64,000 nucleotides of DNA from JBBRMW01 sp965246845 (GTDB lineage Bacteria > Chloroflexota > Anaerolineae > Aggregatilineales > UBA2796). The position numbers were made by a program, and so were the translations under genes. The notes beneath the pieces are model-generated. The model was given only the letters and a program-made list of their open reading frames with translations. It had not been told where the DNA came from and did not search any database. The stretch spans positions 930,001 through 994,000 of the forward strand of contig CBDFFR010000012.1 of assembly GCA_965246845.1 (NCBI GenBank). Reading direction: 5' to 3'. Below are positions 24,300 through 33,400 of this stretch, piece by piece. Every line of letters starts with the position of its first letter. The stretch's first letter is position 1.

Positions 24300-25919
24300 A
24301 TGACCAACTTATGGTGGGAAATTGGCGTAATCTATCAAGTTTACCCGCGTAGCTTCAAAGACAGCAATGGCGACGGCGTGGGCGACCTGCCCGGCCTCAT
24401 CGACAAGCTGGATTACCTCGCAGATACGCTCGGTATCGACGCAATTTGGCTCTCGCCATTCATGAAATCCCCGATGGCCGATTTTGGCTACGATGTCGCC
24501 GATTACCGCGACGTGGATCCAATCTTCGGTACGCTCGCCGATTTCGACCGTCTGATTGCGGAAGCGCACGCGCGCGGCCTCAAGATTATCATCGATTTCG
24601 TGCCGAACCATTCCAGCGACCAACATGCGTGGTTCATCGAATCGCGCGCCAGCCGCGACAACCCGAAGCGCGATTATTACGTGTGGCGCGACGGCAAGGA
24701 CGGCAAGCCGCCGAACAACTGGGTCAGCGTTTTCGGCGGTCCCGCGTGGACACTCGACGAACGCACCGGGCAGTATTACCTGCATACGTTTCTGGAAGCG
24801 CAGCCTGACCTGAACTGGCGCAACCCGGAAGTCAAGCACGAGATGCTGGATACGCTGCGGATGTGGCTCGAACGCGGCACGGATGGTCTGCGCATCGATG
24901 TCGCGCATTTCGTCATGAAAGACCCCGACCTGCGCGACGATCCGCCCAACCCGACCATCGGCACGACTAATTACAAATCGTTCGGCGAATACGATACGCT
25001 GCTGCACGTCTATAGCAAGAACCACGCCGATAATCACCCGCTCTATCGCGAAATCCGCGCGCTGCTGAATGAATTCGAGCCGATCAGCCCGCGCGTGTCT
25101 GTCGGCGAGACGCACATCCTCGATTGGAAGGACTGGGCGAGCTACTACGGCATGGCGAACGACGAACTGCACATGCCTTTCAATTTTGGCCTGCTTGGTA
25201 TCGAATGGAACGCGAAGCTGATCCGCGCCTCCGTCGATTTGCAGGAAGCCGCGCTCCCGAAAGGCGCATGGCCGAACTATGTCCTGAGCAACCACGACGA
25301 ACACCGCATCCCGACGCGGCTGGGTCACGCGCGGGCGCGGGTCGCGATGCTGCTGCTGCTCACGTTGCGCGGCACGCCACAAATCTATTACGGCGACGAA
25401 ATTGGGATGGTCGATGTCGAGATTCCGGCGGACCGTGTGCAGGACCCCTGGGGCAAGCGCGTCGTCGGGCTGGGGTTGGGGCGCGACCCGGAACGCACGC
25501 CGATGCAGTGGGACGCGAGCGCGAATGCGGGCTTCGCCCCGGAAGGCGCGCAGACGTGGCTCCCCATCGCGCCGGATTACGCGACGCGCAACGTCGCCGC
25601 GCAGCTTGAAGACCCGGCCTCCATGCTGAACTTCACGCGCGGTCTGCTCAAGCTGCGACGCGAACATGCCGCGCTCAATCATGGAGCCTATGCGCCATTG
25701 AGTGAAACGCCGGAAGGGGTTTTCGGCTACACGCGCGAGGCCGATGATGGCAGCGGCGAACGCTTCCTCGTCCTTCTCAACTTCACGAGCGAGGCGCAGA
25801 CCGTCAATGATGTGAGCGGCAATTTTATGTTCAGCACGCATCCCGAACGCGGGACCGCCGATGCAGCCGGGTCGTTCGCGCTGCGTGGCGACGAAGGCGT
25901 CATTTTGAGATTGGTCTAA
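24300..25919 (+). CDS. GH13 alpha-glucosidase / oligo-1,6-glucosidase type
   Basis: 539 residues. GH13 conserved regions are all present: DFVPNHSSDQHAWF (region I), GLRIDVAHFVMKD with the nucleophile Asp (II), VSVGETHI with acid/base Glu (III) and VLSNHDEHRIPTR with the third acid (IV). QPDLNWRNPEV is typical for the oligo-1,6-/alpha-glucosidase group (GH13 subfamilies 17, 23, 29-31). Intracellular (no signal). It could act on sugars taken up by the malEFG transporter about 11 kb away. Start ATG follows CAGGTG at about 6 nt. Confidence 0.93.
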   Translation: MTNLWWEIGVIYQVYPRSFKDSNGDGVGDLPGLIDKLDYLADTLGIDAIWLSPFMKSPMADFGYDVADYRDVDPIFGTLADFDRLIAEAHARGLKIIIDFVPNHSSDQHAWFIESRASRDNPKRDYYVWRDGKDGKPPNNWVSVFGGPAWTLDERTGQYYLHTFLEAQPDLNWRNPEVKHEMLDTLRMWLERGTDGLRIDVAHFVMKDPDLRDDPPNPTIGTTNYKSFGEYDTLLHVYSKNHADNHPLYREIRALLNEFEPISPRVSVGETHILDWKDWASYYGMANDELHMPFNFGLLGIEWNAKLIRASVDLQEAALPKGAWPNYVLSNHDEHRIPTRLGHARARVAMLLLLTLRGTPQIYYGDEIGMVDVEIPADRVQDPWGKRVVGLGLGRDPERTPMQWDASANAGFAPEGAQTWLPIAPDYATRNVAAQLEDPASMLNFTRGLLKLRREHAALNHGAYAPLSETPEGVFGYTREADDGSGERFLVLLNFTSEAQTVNDVSGNFMFSTHPERGTADAAGSFALRGDEGVILRLV

Positions 25920-25948
25920 TTCACCGGAGAACCGCGCCTCTTCCGTAG

Positions 25949-25970
25949 GGGCGGACTTGTGTGTCCGCCC
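25949..25970. repeat. Dispersed GC-rich palindrome (copy 1)
   Basis: GGGCGGAC-N6-GTCCGCCC with flank GTAGG on the left. Lies between convergent GH13 and mraY, where it can form a bidirectional stem-loop. Confidence 0.8.
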
Positions 25971-25985
25971 GGTATTTCACTCCAT

Positions 25986-27008
25986 CTACCGCCCGATCAG
26001 TGCCAGTGCGATCCCGATGATCGATCCGACCAGACTCACCAGAAAGAAGCGCTGCACAACCTGATTCTCGCTCCACCCGCCGAGGATGAAATGATAGTGG
26101 ATCGGTGATTGGCGAAAGACACGCTGCCCGCCGGACGCGCGGAAATATGCCACCTGAATCATCACGCTGAGAGTCTCCACGACGGGGATGATCGCAATCA
26201 GCGGGAAGATCACCCATTGCCCGGTCATGAGCGCGACCGTCGCCAGCGTGGAGCCGAGCGCGAGCGACCCCGTATCGCCCATGAACATCTGCGCCGGGTT
26301 CGCGTTATACCACAGGAAGGCGAAGCACGCGCCAACCATGATGAAGCAGAACTGCACGAGAAAGATTTGCCCTTGCAGCAAAGCGATGATGCCATACGCG
26401 GCGAACGCGGTGGCGACGATCAGCCCGGCGAGGCCATCCAGCCCATCCGTCAGGTTGACGGCGTTGCTGCTCGCGACGATCACGGCCATCACAATCGGGA
26501 TGAAAAAAATCGGCGAGAGCTGGATCGTGACGCTAATCAGCGGGATATAAATCTGGTTCGCGAAGCTGACACCGCCGCGCACCACCGACATAAACAGCGC
26601 CGCGATAAAGGCGAGAACCAACTGTGCGATGAACTTGGTCCGCGCGGAGATGCCCAACCCCTTCGTGCGCCGTCCACTGATCCCTTCCAGATCATCCACC
26701 GCGCCGAGGATGCCGTGACTGACCAGCACGAACAGCGGCAGCAGGATCGACGCGCCCGTGACCTGCCGAATCACGCTGACGAGGTTCAGGCCAAGCGTGA
26801 TCAGCAGCACCGGGACGAGGATCATGATCCCGCCCATCGTCGGCGTCCCCTGCTTTTTCTGGTTGCTCTCCGGCTCTTCCGGGCGAATATTCTTGCCGAG
26901 CCGCAACCGCCGTAAAATCTCGATGAACGGACCGCCCCAAATCACGGTGAAGAAGAATGTGATCCCGCCCAGCGTGAGGGCGAAGGGGAGCGGGTTGGAC
27001 GTATTCAC
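25986..27008 (-). CDS. mraY: Phospho-N-acetylmuramoyl-pentapeptide transferase
   Basis: Makes lipid I from UDP-MurNAc-pentapeptide on undecaprenyl phosphate. 340 residues, about ten membrane helices. Motifs: KKQGTPTMGGIMIL (about 50-63), GAVDDLEGISGRRTKGLG, NAVNLTDGLDGLAG with the catalytic Asp pair, FMGDTGSLALG and PIHYHFILGG near the end. The start overlaps the end of the PBP gene by 4 nt; other mur genes are not next to it. Confidence 0.96.
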   Translation of the reverse strand: MNTSNPLPFALTLGGITFFFTVIWGGPFIEILRRLRLGKNIRPEEPESNQKKQGTPTMGGIMILVPVLLITLGLNLVSVIRQVTGASILLPLFVLVSHGILGAVDDLEGISGRRTKGLGISARTKFIAQLVLAFIAALFMSVVRGGVSFANQIYIPLISVTIQLSPIFFIPIVMAVIVASSNAVNLTDGLDGLAGLIVATAFAAYGIIALLQGQIFLVQFCFIMVGACFAFLWYNANPAQMFMGDTGSLALGSTLATVALMTGQWVIFPLIAIIPVVETLSVMIQVAYFRASGGQRVFRQSPIHYHFILGGWSENQVVQRFFLVSLVGSIIGIALALIGR

Positions 27009-28750
27009 TTGGTATACGCGCCGCTGATCGCCCAGGTGTTGCCGCCCAGCGCGCGCAGTTGTTCGCGTTGCGCATCGGTCGGGATGTTCATCAGCACGAC
27101 AAGGCGGTTGACCAGTTTGGAGAACGTTTCGGCGGCGGTCTGGCTCGCGTAAGCGTCGATTTTGTCATACTTGATCAGGATGCTCACGCGCGGCTCGTCG
27201 GCGGGCAGGAAACCGACGAAGGTTGCCTCTTGTAGCGACGGATCGTAATTCTGGATCGCGGGGTTGTAAAGCTGCGCAGTCCCCGTCTTGCCCGCAATTT
27301 TGTAGCCCTTCACGAGCGCCTTGCTCGCTTCGCCTTCAGTCACGACGCGCACCATGATGTCGCGCATCTGGTCGGCGGTGTCCTTCCTGATAGGCGTCCG
27401 CATCGCAAACGGCTCACTGGGGATGACCTGCTCGCCATGTATATGCTTGAGGACGATGTGCGGCTGCATAATTTGCCCGCCATAGGCAATTGCATTCGTG
27501 TAGCACAACATTTGCAGCGGGGTCACGCTCAAGCCCTGCCCAAAGCTGTTGGTCGCGAGGTTGCTGTCGGACCAGTACATATCGCCCGGCTTGCGCAATA
27601 CGCCCGTCGCCTCGCCGCCGAGGTCCACCCCGGTCCGCACGTTGACACCCCAGTGATCGCGCAGGTAGGTGTAGAACATATCGCTGCCCATCGCAATCGC
27701 GGCGCTGGTCGTGCCGACATTCCACGAGTGGATCAACACCTGGTCGAAACTTTGCGAGCCATGCCCGCCGCGATCCCAGTTATAAATTCGCGCGCCACCG
27801 ACGACCAGCACCGATGTATCCACATAGGTCCAGTTGCGGTTGACCTTGCCGCTGTCGAGCGCCGATGACATGGAGACAAGTTTGAAGACGGACCCCGGCT
27901 CGTACAGGTCGCTCACCGCAGAATTCTTGAGCGTGTCAGCTTTCGCATCGATGTAATTGTTCGGATCGAACGACGGACTATTTGCCATCGCCAGGATTTC
28001 GCCGTTGCGCGGGTCCATGATCAGGATGCTGCCGCTCGGCGCGCCATAGGTCTGCATCCCCTCCGCGAGCATCTGCTCCGCGAGCGCTTGCAGGCTGCGG
28101 TCGATGGTCAGGTAAATGTCATCGCCCGGCGGCGGGCGGTTGTTCGGGTTCACATCGAAGGGGATAGGGCTTTCATCCGCATACTTGATTTGCCCCGCGA
28201 GGTATTCGTTCCATTTTTCCTCGACGCCGACGTAACCCTTGCCATCCGCACCGAAGAAGCCGATGACAGGACCCGCGAGCGCGCCTTGCGGATAGGTGCG
28301 GCGCGGGATCGGGTCGAGCCGCACGCCGTACATTTCCTCTTTGGCGACCTTCTGCGCGAGTTCGGTGGAAACCGGGCGCGTGGTCAGCGGCACATAGGTT
28401 TTATCGGTCGCAAGGATCGTGAGCAGGGTCGCGCGGTCCAGCGAGAGCAATTTGCTCAGGGTATCCGCGACCTTCGTTTTGTTACCTACCGTGACGAGGT
28501 TCGGGCTGACGCCGATGTTGTAGAACATCTCGTTCCCGGCCAGCAATTCGCCGTTGCGGTCATAGATACGCCCCCGGTCGGGGATTTGTTCGCGCTGCGT
28601 GTGATAGGCGTTGCTGGCCGCGCTTTGCAGATATTGCGCGGTATCCAACTGAAATTGGAACGACGCGATGCGCGTGAGCAGCAGCAGGCCGACGACTATC
28701 AGCATCGAGGTCAGGACCGACAAACGGCGGGAAAGCGTCGTATCGAGCAT
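27005..28750 (-). CDS. Class B penicillin-binding protein, FtsI/PBP3-like
   Basis: 581 residues. N-terminal membrane anchor (about 14-31), pedestal domain with DRGRIYDRNGELLA (about 59-72), transpeptidase domain with SxxK in YEPGSVFKL (Ser about 290), SxN in IHSWNVGT (about 340), and KTG in KIAGKTGTAQL (about 485). Cross-links septal or elongation peptidoglycan. Gene order with mraY points to ftsI within a reduced dcw cluster. Start ATG at 28750; no good ribosome-binding site decides between near starts. Confidence 0.92.
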   Translation of the reverse strand: MLDTTLSRRLSVLTSMLIVVGLLLLTRIASFQFQLDTAQYLQSAASNAYHTQREQIPDRGRIYDRNGELLAGNEMFYNIGVSPNLVTVGNKTKVADTLSKLLSLDRATLLTILATDKTYVPLTTRPVSTELAQKVAKEEMYGVRLDPIPRRTYPQGALAGPVIGFFGADGKGYVGVEEKWNEYLAGQIKYADESPIPFDVNPNNRPPPGDDIYLTIDRSLQALAEQMLAEGMQTYGAPSGSILIMDPRNGEILAMANSPSFDPNNYIDAKADTLKNSAVSDLYEPGSVFKLVSMSSALDSGKVNRNWTYVDTSVLVVGGARIYNWDRGGHGSQSFDQVLIHSWNVGTTSAAIAMGSDMFYTYLRDHWGVNVRTGVDLGGEATGVLRKPGDMYWSDSNLATNSFGQGLSVTPLQMLCYTNAIAYGGQIMQPHIVLKHIHGEQVIPSEPFAMRTPIRKDTADQMRDIMVRVVTEGEASKALVKGYKIAGKTGTAQLYNPAIQNYDPSLQEATFVGFLPADEPRVSILIKYDKIDAYASQTAAETFSKLVNRLVVLMNIPTDAQREQLRALGGNTWAISGAYTK

Positions 28751-28847
28751 CGCGGCAATCTCCGGGTCGAACGTTGATACTATTGTAGAAAGCGTGGTCT
28801 ATCCGCGCAACACACGGATCGTATCAAAACGGATTGTGGTCGAAGAT

Positions 28848-28869
28848 GGGCGGACACATCGGTCCGCCC
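28848..28869. repeat. Dispersed GC-rich palindrome (copy 2)
   Basis: GGGCGGAC-N6-GTCCGCCC, followed by CCTAC. Loop ACATCG. Confidence 0.8.
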
Positions 28870-28925
28870 CTACGCCAATTCGTGATGTGTGATGGTGAAT
28901 ACGTAAATGCTCCGCTGCCACACCC

Positions 28926-28947
28926 GGGCGGACGCATCGGTCTGCCC
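28926..28947. repeat. Dispersed GC-rich palindrome (copy 3)
   Basis: GGGCGGAC-N6-GTCTGCCC, one G-T wobble, followed by CCTAC like copy 2. Confidence 0.75.
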
Positions 28948-29027
28948 CTACACCAACCCAAAAGGTATACGGTCAACTTGCGTATCCGCTCTCTGACAAA
29001 TTTCAAATGGCAATCCGCGATGTGTAC

Positions 29028-29049
29028 GGGCGGACCTATATGTCCGCCC
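29028..29049. repeat. Dispersed GC-rich palindrome (copy 4)
   Basis: GGGCGGAC-N6-GTCCGCCC followed by TTTCT; loop CTATAT. Confidence 0.75.
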
Positions 29050-29138
29050 TTTCTGACATTTCGATCCCACACTCGCCATAGAAAACGAAGCCGGATAGGA
29101 TATACTGCTTCTGAGCTTTCGATGAGTACGCAACCCTG

Positions 29139-30170
29139 ATGCCATTTGCAGACCTGCTCCCGGTGTGGATTGTCGGCTTCGCCGTTTCCATCGGGCTGAC
29201 TCCCCTCACCCGCCAGCTTGCGCGCCGGACCGGGTTCCTCGACCAGCCCAGCGCCCGCAAGGTCCATGCCGCCCCGACGCCGCTGCTTGGCGGGCTGGCG
29301 ATTTACGGCGCGTTCGTGGTCGCGCTGCTGCTCTTCCGCAACTGGCCGCAGCACGTCGTTGAACTCGGCGCGATCCTCGCGGGCGCGACCGGGCTGGCCG
29401 TCATCGGCATGGTCGATGATAAAATCGGCCTCTCGCCACGCAGCAAGTTCCCCGCGCAGTTCCTCGCGGCGGGCGTGGCGCTGGCAGTCGGCATTCGCAT
29501 CGAATTCACACTGAACCCGATAGTCGATGGCGCGCTAACGATCTTCTGGATCGTCGGGCTGATCAACGCGATCAACTTTATGGACAACATGGACGGGCTG
29601 GCCGCCGGGACGAGCGCGATTGCCGCCGGGTTCATCTTCGTGCTTGCGGCGTCGCAAGGGCAGGAAATGGTCAGCACGCTAGCCGCCGCGCTGTGCGGCT
29701 CCGCGATTGGCTTCCTGATCTACAATTTCAACCCGGCCTCGACCTTCATGGGCGATACCGGGTCGCTCGTGCTGGGCTTCGTGCTGGCCGTCCTCGCGAT
29801 TAAAATGCGCTTCCCAGTACACCCGCGCGAGATTACCTGGATCATCCCGATCCTCGTCCTCGGCCTGCCAATCTTCGATACCACGCTCGTCTTCGTGACA
29901 CGCATTGCGGAAGGCCGTTCGCCATTTCAGGGCGGCAAGGACCACACCTCGCACCGCCTGACTCTTCTCGGCCTCAACCATCGCCGGGCGGTCCTCGCTC
30001 TCTATGTCGCGTGTTTTGTGCTGGGTGGGGCGGCGCTGCTCGTGCTGGCGCTACCGCTCCCGGAAGCCGAACTGTTCAGCGTCGGCGTCGGCGTCCTCGC
30101 GCTCGCCGCGTTCGGCGCGATGGTTGCCATCCGCTCGCGCGACCTGCGCCGCAAGCGCCAGACTCCGTAG
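29139..30170 (+). CDS. Undecaprenyl-phosphate HexNAc-1-phosphate transferase, WecA/TagO-like
   Basis: 343 residues, about ten membrane helices. First step of O-antigen, teichoic-acid or other undecaprenyl-linked glycan synthesis. Motifs: RKVHAAPTPLLGGLAIY (about 45-61), IGMVDDKIGLSPRSKF, INAINFMDNMDGLAAG with catalytic Asps, FMGDTGSLVLG, and GKDHTSHRLTLLGL, which separates WecA/TagO types from MraY. First gene of a five-gene operon with two glycosyltransferases. Confidence 0.93.
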   Translation: MPFADLLPVWIVGFAVSIGLTPLTRQLARRTGFLDQPSARKVHAAPTPLLGGLAIYGAFVVALLLFRNWPQHVVELGAILAGATGLAVIGMVDDKIGLSPRSKFPAQFLAAGVALAVGIRIEFTLNPIVDGALTIFWIVGLINAINFMDNMDGLAAGTSAIAAGFIFVLAASQGQEMVSTLAAALCGSAIGFLIYNFNPASTFMGDTGSLVLGFVLAVLAIKMRFPVHPREITWIIPILVLGLPIFDTTLVFVTRIAEGRSPFQGGKDHTSHRLTLLGLNHRRAVLALYVACFVLGGAALLVLALPLPEAELFSVGVGVLALAAFGAMVAIRSRDLRRKRQTP

Positions 30171-30173
30171 CCT

Positions 30174-31283
30174 ATGCCGAAGCTGCTGCACCTCGCCAAA
30201 ATGACAGGCGTTTCCGGCATGGAAAAGCACCTCGCGATCCTGCTGCCCGGCCTCGCGAAAGCTGGTTATGAAGTACATTTGCTTATTCTGGTCGAGCCAG
30301 ATCGACCGATGGATGAGTACGCGGCGGGGTTGCAAGGTGTGCAGGTGACACAGCACGCGATCAAACAGGATATTGATTTCGGGCTAATCGGCTGGCTTGG
30401 CGATTTCATTAAAAGCGGCAAATTCGATGCGCTGCATACCCACCTGATTCACGCCGACCTGCACGGCGTCTTCGCGGCGGGGCGCGCCGGGCTGCGCACG
30501 ATCATCACCACCGGACACAACGATGATCCGTTCCGGCGACGGCTCCCGATTCGGCTTTTTCAGCGCTATCTATGGCGGCGCGTGACGCGCGGGATCGCGA
30601 TTAGCGAGTCTCTACGCTCATTCATGATCCGGGTGGAAGGCGCGCCGCCGGGCAAAGCTGTCACCGTGCATTACGGCCTGCATCCGGTGAATATTGGTGA
30701 GGGTGCGCGGTCCGTCGTGCGGCACGAACTGGGACTTCCCGAACAGGGGACGGTCTTCGGCTCCGTTGCGCGGCTGGTCGAACAAAAGGGGCTATCGGAT
30801 GGGCTGCGCGCGTTCTGGCAGGTCTCACGGCAGATTCCCGACGCGCATTACGTGATCGTCGGTGACGGACCGCTGCGCAAGAAGCTGGAAGGCGAAGTCG
30901 AAGGCTACGGGATCGGCCACCGCGTCCACTTCCTCGGCCACCGCAGCGATGCCCAAACGATCATGGCCGCCTTCGACGCGCTGCTGATGCCCTCGTATTG
31001 GGAGGGCTTCGGGCTGGTCGCGCTGGAGGCAATGGCCGTGCGCGTGCCGATTATCGCGACGAATGTAAGCGCCCTGCCGGAGATCGTCGCACGGGGCGAA
31101 ACGGGCTACCTCGTCCCGGTACAGGATGTGGACGCGCTGGCACAGGCGATGCTCGACATCGGCAATTACCCGGAGCAAGCGCGTGACCTCGGCAACGCGG
31201 GACGCGCGCGGCTGGAGCAGCATTTCACCGCCGAAGGCATGATCACGCGCACGATTGATGTCTATCACGGAGTCGGGTTGTGA
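30174..31283 (+). CDS. GT4 family glycosyltransferase
   Basis: 369 residues. GT-B fold: N-terminal GVSGMEKHLAILLPGLAKAG (about 9-28) and C-terminal donor site FGSVARLVEQKGLSDGLRAF, VGDGPLRKKLE, FDALLMPSYWEGFGLVALEA with the E-x7-E of retaining GT4 enzymes. Starts 3 nt after the WecA-like stop; its stop overlaps the GTG of the dehydratase. Sugar and acceptor unknown. Confidence 0.92.
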   Translation: MPKLLHLAKMTGVSGMEKHLAILLPGLAKAGYEVHLLILVEPDRPMDEYAAGLQGVQVTQHAIKQDIDFGLIGWLGDFIKSGKFDALHTHLIHADLHGVFAAGRAGLRTIITTGHNDDPFRRRLPIRLFQRYLWRRVTRGIAISESLRSFMIRVEGAPPGKAVTVHYGLHPVNIGEGARSVVRHELGLPEQGTVFGSVARLVEQKGLSDGLRAFWQVSRQIPDAHYVIVGDGPLRKKLEGEVEGYGIGHRVHFLGHRSDAQTIMAAFDALLMPSYWEGFGLVALEAMAVRVPIIATNVSALPEIVARGETGYLVPVQDVDALAQAMLDIGNYPEQARDLGNAGRARLEQHFTAEGMITRTIDVYHGVGL

Positions 31284-32239
31284 TTACCTACGCAGATGTG
31301 GTCGCGGCGCGCGAACGGTTGCGCGGAGTCGCGGCGCAACCGCCGCTCATTCGCAGCGCGGCGCTTTCCACATCGGAAACAAGCGTTTACTTCAAGCCGG
31401 AAAGTTTGCAGCCGATTGGCTCCTTCAAGCTGCGCGGTGCATACAACCGCATCGCTACCCTGACGCCGGAAGTTCGCGCGGCGGGCGTAATCGCGTATTC
31501 GAGCGGCAACCACGCGCAGGGTGTCGCGTATTCGGCACGGGCGTTCGGGATCCCGGCGCTGATCGTCATGCCGAACGATGCGCCGCGCGTGAAAATCGAG
31601 GCGACGCGCGTGCTTGGTGCGGAGGTCGTGCTGTACGATCCGCAAACGCAGAAGCGCGAAGACGTGGCCGCGCGCCTGATACACGGCCAAACACTGGTCC
31701 TGCCCTTCAACGACCCGTATGTCATGGCCGGGCAAGGCACAATCGGGCTTGAGATTTTCGATGATCTGCCGGAAGTCGATCAGGTATGGGTCCCCGTCGG
31801 TGGCGGCGGGATGATTAGCGGGATTGCGGCGGCGCTGCGTCACTTGCGCCCAACGGTGCAGATCATCGGCGTCGAGCCGGAACTCGCGGATGATGCGCGC
31901 CGCTCGAAGGCCGCCGGGCAGGTGGTCGAGATCACAGGCGCGCAGGCCTCGCAAACGCTCGCCGATGGCGTGCGGACGCTCGCAATCGGACCGCTGACCT
32001 TCGAGCATATCCGCGAACAGGTGGATGCTATCGTGACCGTCTCGGAAGCGCAGCTTCGCGAGGCAGCGAGGCATTTGATCCTTTCGGAAAAGCTGGTCGT
32101 TGAACCCACCGGGGCGCTCCCGCTGGCTGCGTGGCGGGCGCACGCGGGCGAGTTCCCTGGCGCGAAGCACATTGTCCATGTAATCAGCGGCGGCAACATC
32201 GACCCGGCGCTGCTTGCGGAACTCGTGCAGGAGCGCTAG
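31280..32239 (+). CDS. PLP-dependent threonine/serine dehydratase
   Basis: 319 residues, fold type II PLP enzyme without the C-terminal ACT regulatory domain, so like catabolic threonine ammonia-lyase or serine racemase-type proteins. Lys-PLP in IGSFKLRGAYNR (about 46-57), SSGNHAQGVAYSAR, PVGGGGMISGIAAAL phosphate loop. GTG start at 31280 overlaps the upstream stop. Its place between two glycosyltransferases is unusual; it may produce an amino acid or 2-oxo acid for glycan decoration, or simply be carried along. Confidence 0.9.
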   Translation: MITYADVVAARERLRGVAAQPPLIRSAALSTSETSVYFKPESLQPIGSFKLRGAYNRIATLTPEVRAAGVIAYSSGNHAQGVAYSARAFGIPALIVMPNDAPRVKIEATRVLGAEVVLYDPQTQKREDVAARLIHGQTLVLPFNDPYVMAGQGTIGLEIFDDLPEVDQVWVPVGGGGMISGIAAALRHLRPTVQIIGVEPELADDARRSKAAGQVVEITGAQASQTLADGVRTLAIGPLTFEHIREQVDAIVTVSEAQLREAARHLILSEKLVVEPTGALPLAAWRAHAGEFPGAKHIVHVISGGNIDPALLAELVQER

Positions 32240-33400
32240 TTGGCAAACAGGCCGCTCAAGGTGATGCACATTATCGCGCGTTTGAATGTCGGCGGCGCGG
32301 CGCTGCACGTCATGCTGCTCGCAGCGGAGATGCGCGGCACGGAATTCGAGAGCAGCATCGTTTGCGGTGTAGTCGGCGCGGATGAGCGCGATATGCGCTA
32401 CGTCGCGGATGCGCGCGGCGTCCCGGTGACGATCATCCCCTCGCTTGGCCGTGAAATCTCGCTGCGCCGCGATCTCGGCACGCTGCTTGCGCTCTACCGC
32501 CTGATCCGGCGTGAGCAGCCGGACATCGTGCATACGCATACCGCGAAAGCCGGGTTCGTGGGGCGGCTCGCGGCGCGGTTGGCAGGCGTGCGCGTGGTGC
32601 TGCATACCTTTCATGGGCATGTCTTTTCCGGCTATTTCAGTCCGCGCAAGACGCAGCTTTTCCTGGCTCTGGAGCGTGTGTGCGCCCGGCTGACGACGCG
32701 AATCATCGTGATCAGCGCGGAGATTCAGCGGCAAATTGTGGAAACCTACCGCATCTGCTCCCTGCAAAAGACGGTGGTGCTGCCCATCGGCTTCGACCTG
32801 CAACAATTTGCGCAGACGCGGCACGGCGCGGGTGGCTTCCGGGCGGCGAACGCGATCCCCGAAGGTGTGCCGCTGGTCGGGATCGTCGGTCGGATGGTCC
32901 CGATTAAAAATCATGCGCTCTTTCTTCGGGCAGCGAAAATAGTTCACGATGCGCGCTCTGAAGTTCGCTTCGTTCTGATTGGCGCGGGCGAACTGCGCCC
33001 GGAGATTGAAGCGCAGGTGGTTCGTCTCGGCTTGCACGGTGTGACGACCTTCGCGGGCTGGGTGACGGAAACCGCGCCCGTGTACGCCGCGCTGGATTGC
33101 CTCGTATTGAGTTCAAAGAATGAGGGCGTCCCCGTCTCCGCAATCGAAGCGATGGCGGCGCGCGTCCCGGTCGTGAGTACAGATGTGGGCGGCGTGCGCG
33201 ATTTGATCAGCAAACCGGAGTTCGGATATGTGGTCCCACCAAATGACCCCTCTGCGCTGGCGCAAGCGATCCTTAATGCGCTGATTATGCCGCTCGATCT
33301 GGCAGCAGCGCAGGCGCATGTGATGGCGACCTACAGCGCGCAAACAGTCGCGGCCTCTCACGCCGTGCTGTATCGGGAACTGCTCGCACATGCAGGCTGA
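32240..33400 (+). CDS. GT4 family glycosyltransferase
   Basis: 386 residues, TTG start immediately after the dehydratase stop. GT-B fold: MHIIARLNVGGAALHVMLLA (about 9-28), VHTHTAKAGFVGRLAARLAG, VVLHTFHGHVFSGYFS, then GIVGRMVPIKNH, VLIGAGELRPEIE, LDCLVLSSKNEGVPVSAIEA and VSTDVGGVRDLI. This resembles the WcaJ/CapM-type enzymes acting after an undecaprenyl-phosphate transferase. Overlaps the next gene by 11 nt. Confidence 0.92.
   Translation: MANRPLKVMHIIARLNVGGAALHVMLLAAEMRGTEFESSIVCGVVGADERDMRYVADARGVPVTIIPSLGREISLRRDLGTLLALYRLIRREQPDIVHTHTAKAGFVGRLAARLAGVRVVLHTFHGHVFSGYFSPRKTQLFLALERVCARLTTRIIVISAEIQRQIVETYRICSLQKTVVLPIGFDLQQFAQTRHGAGGFRAANAIPEGVPLVGIVGRMVPIKNHALFLRAAKIVHDARSEVRFVLIGAGELRPEIEAQVVRLGLHGVTTFAGWVTETAPVYAALDCLVLSSKNEGVPVSAIEAMAARVPVVSTDVGGVRDLISKPEFGYVVPPNDPSALAQAILNALIMPLDLAAAQAHVMATYSAQTVAASHAVLYRELLAHAG

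Larger units (their letters stand above)
28751..29138. other. Intergenic stretch with three dispersed palindromes
   Basis: 388 bp between the divergent ftsI-like and WecA-like genes. No gene seen. It contains palindrome copies at 28848-28869, 28926-28947 and 29028-29049, about 80-100 bp apart and all in the same layout. Promoters for both sides should lie here but none is clear by eye. Confidence 0.6.

Noticed and set aside
24309..25841. 510-codon open frame on the minus strand
   Set aside because: Antisense of the GH13 gene, whose catalytic motifs are all intact on the plus strand.
28848..29049. Three regularly spaced palindromes as a possible CRISPR
   Set aside because: Spacing is 78-102 bp, arms vary, and the same palindrome occurs singly in other intergenic regions; a REP-like family fits better.
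31265..33037. 590-codon open frame on the minus strand
   Set aside because: Spans the antisense of the dehydratase and a glycosyltransferase; no domain, Arg/His-rich.
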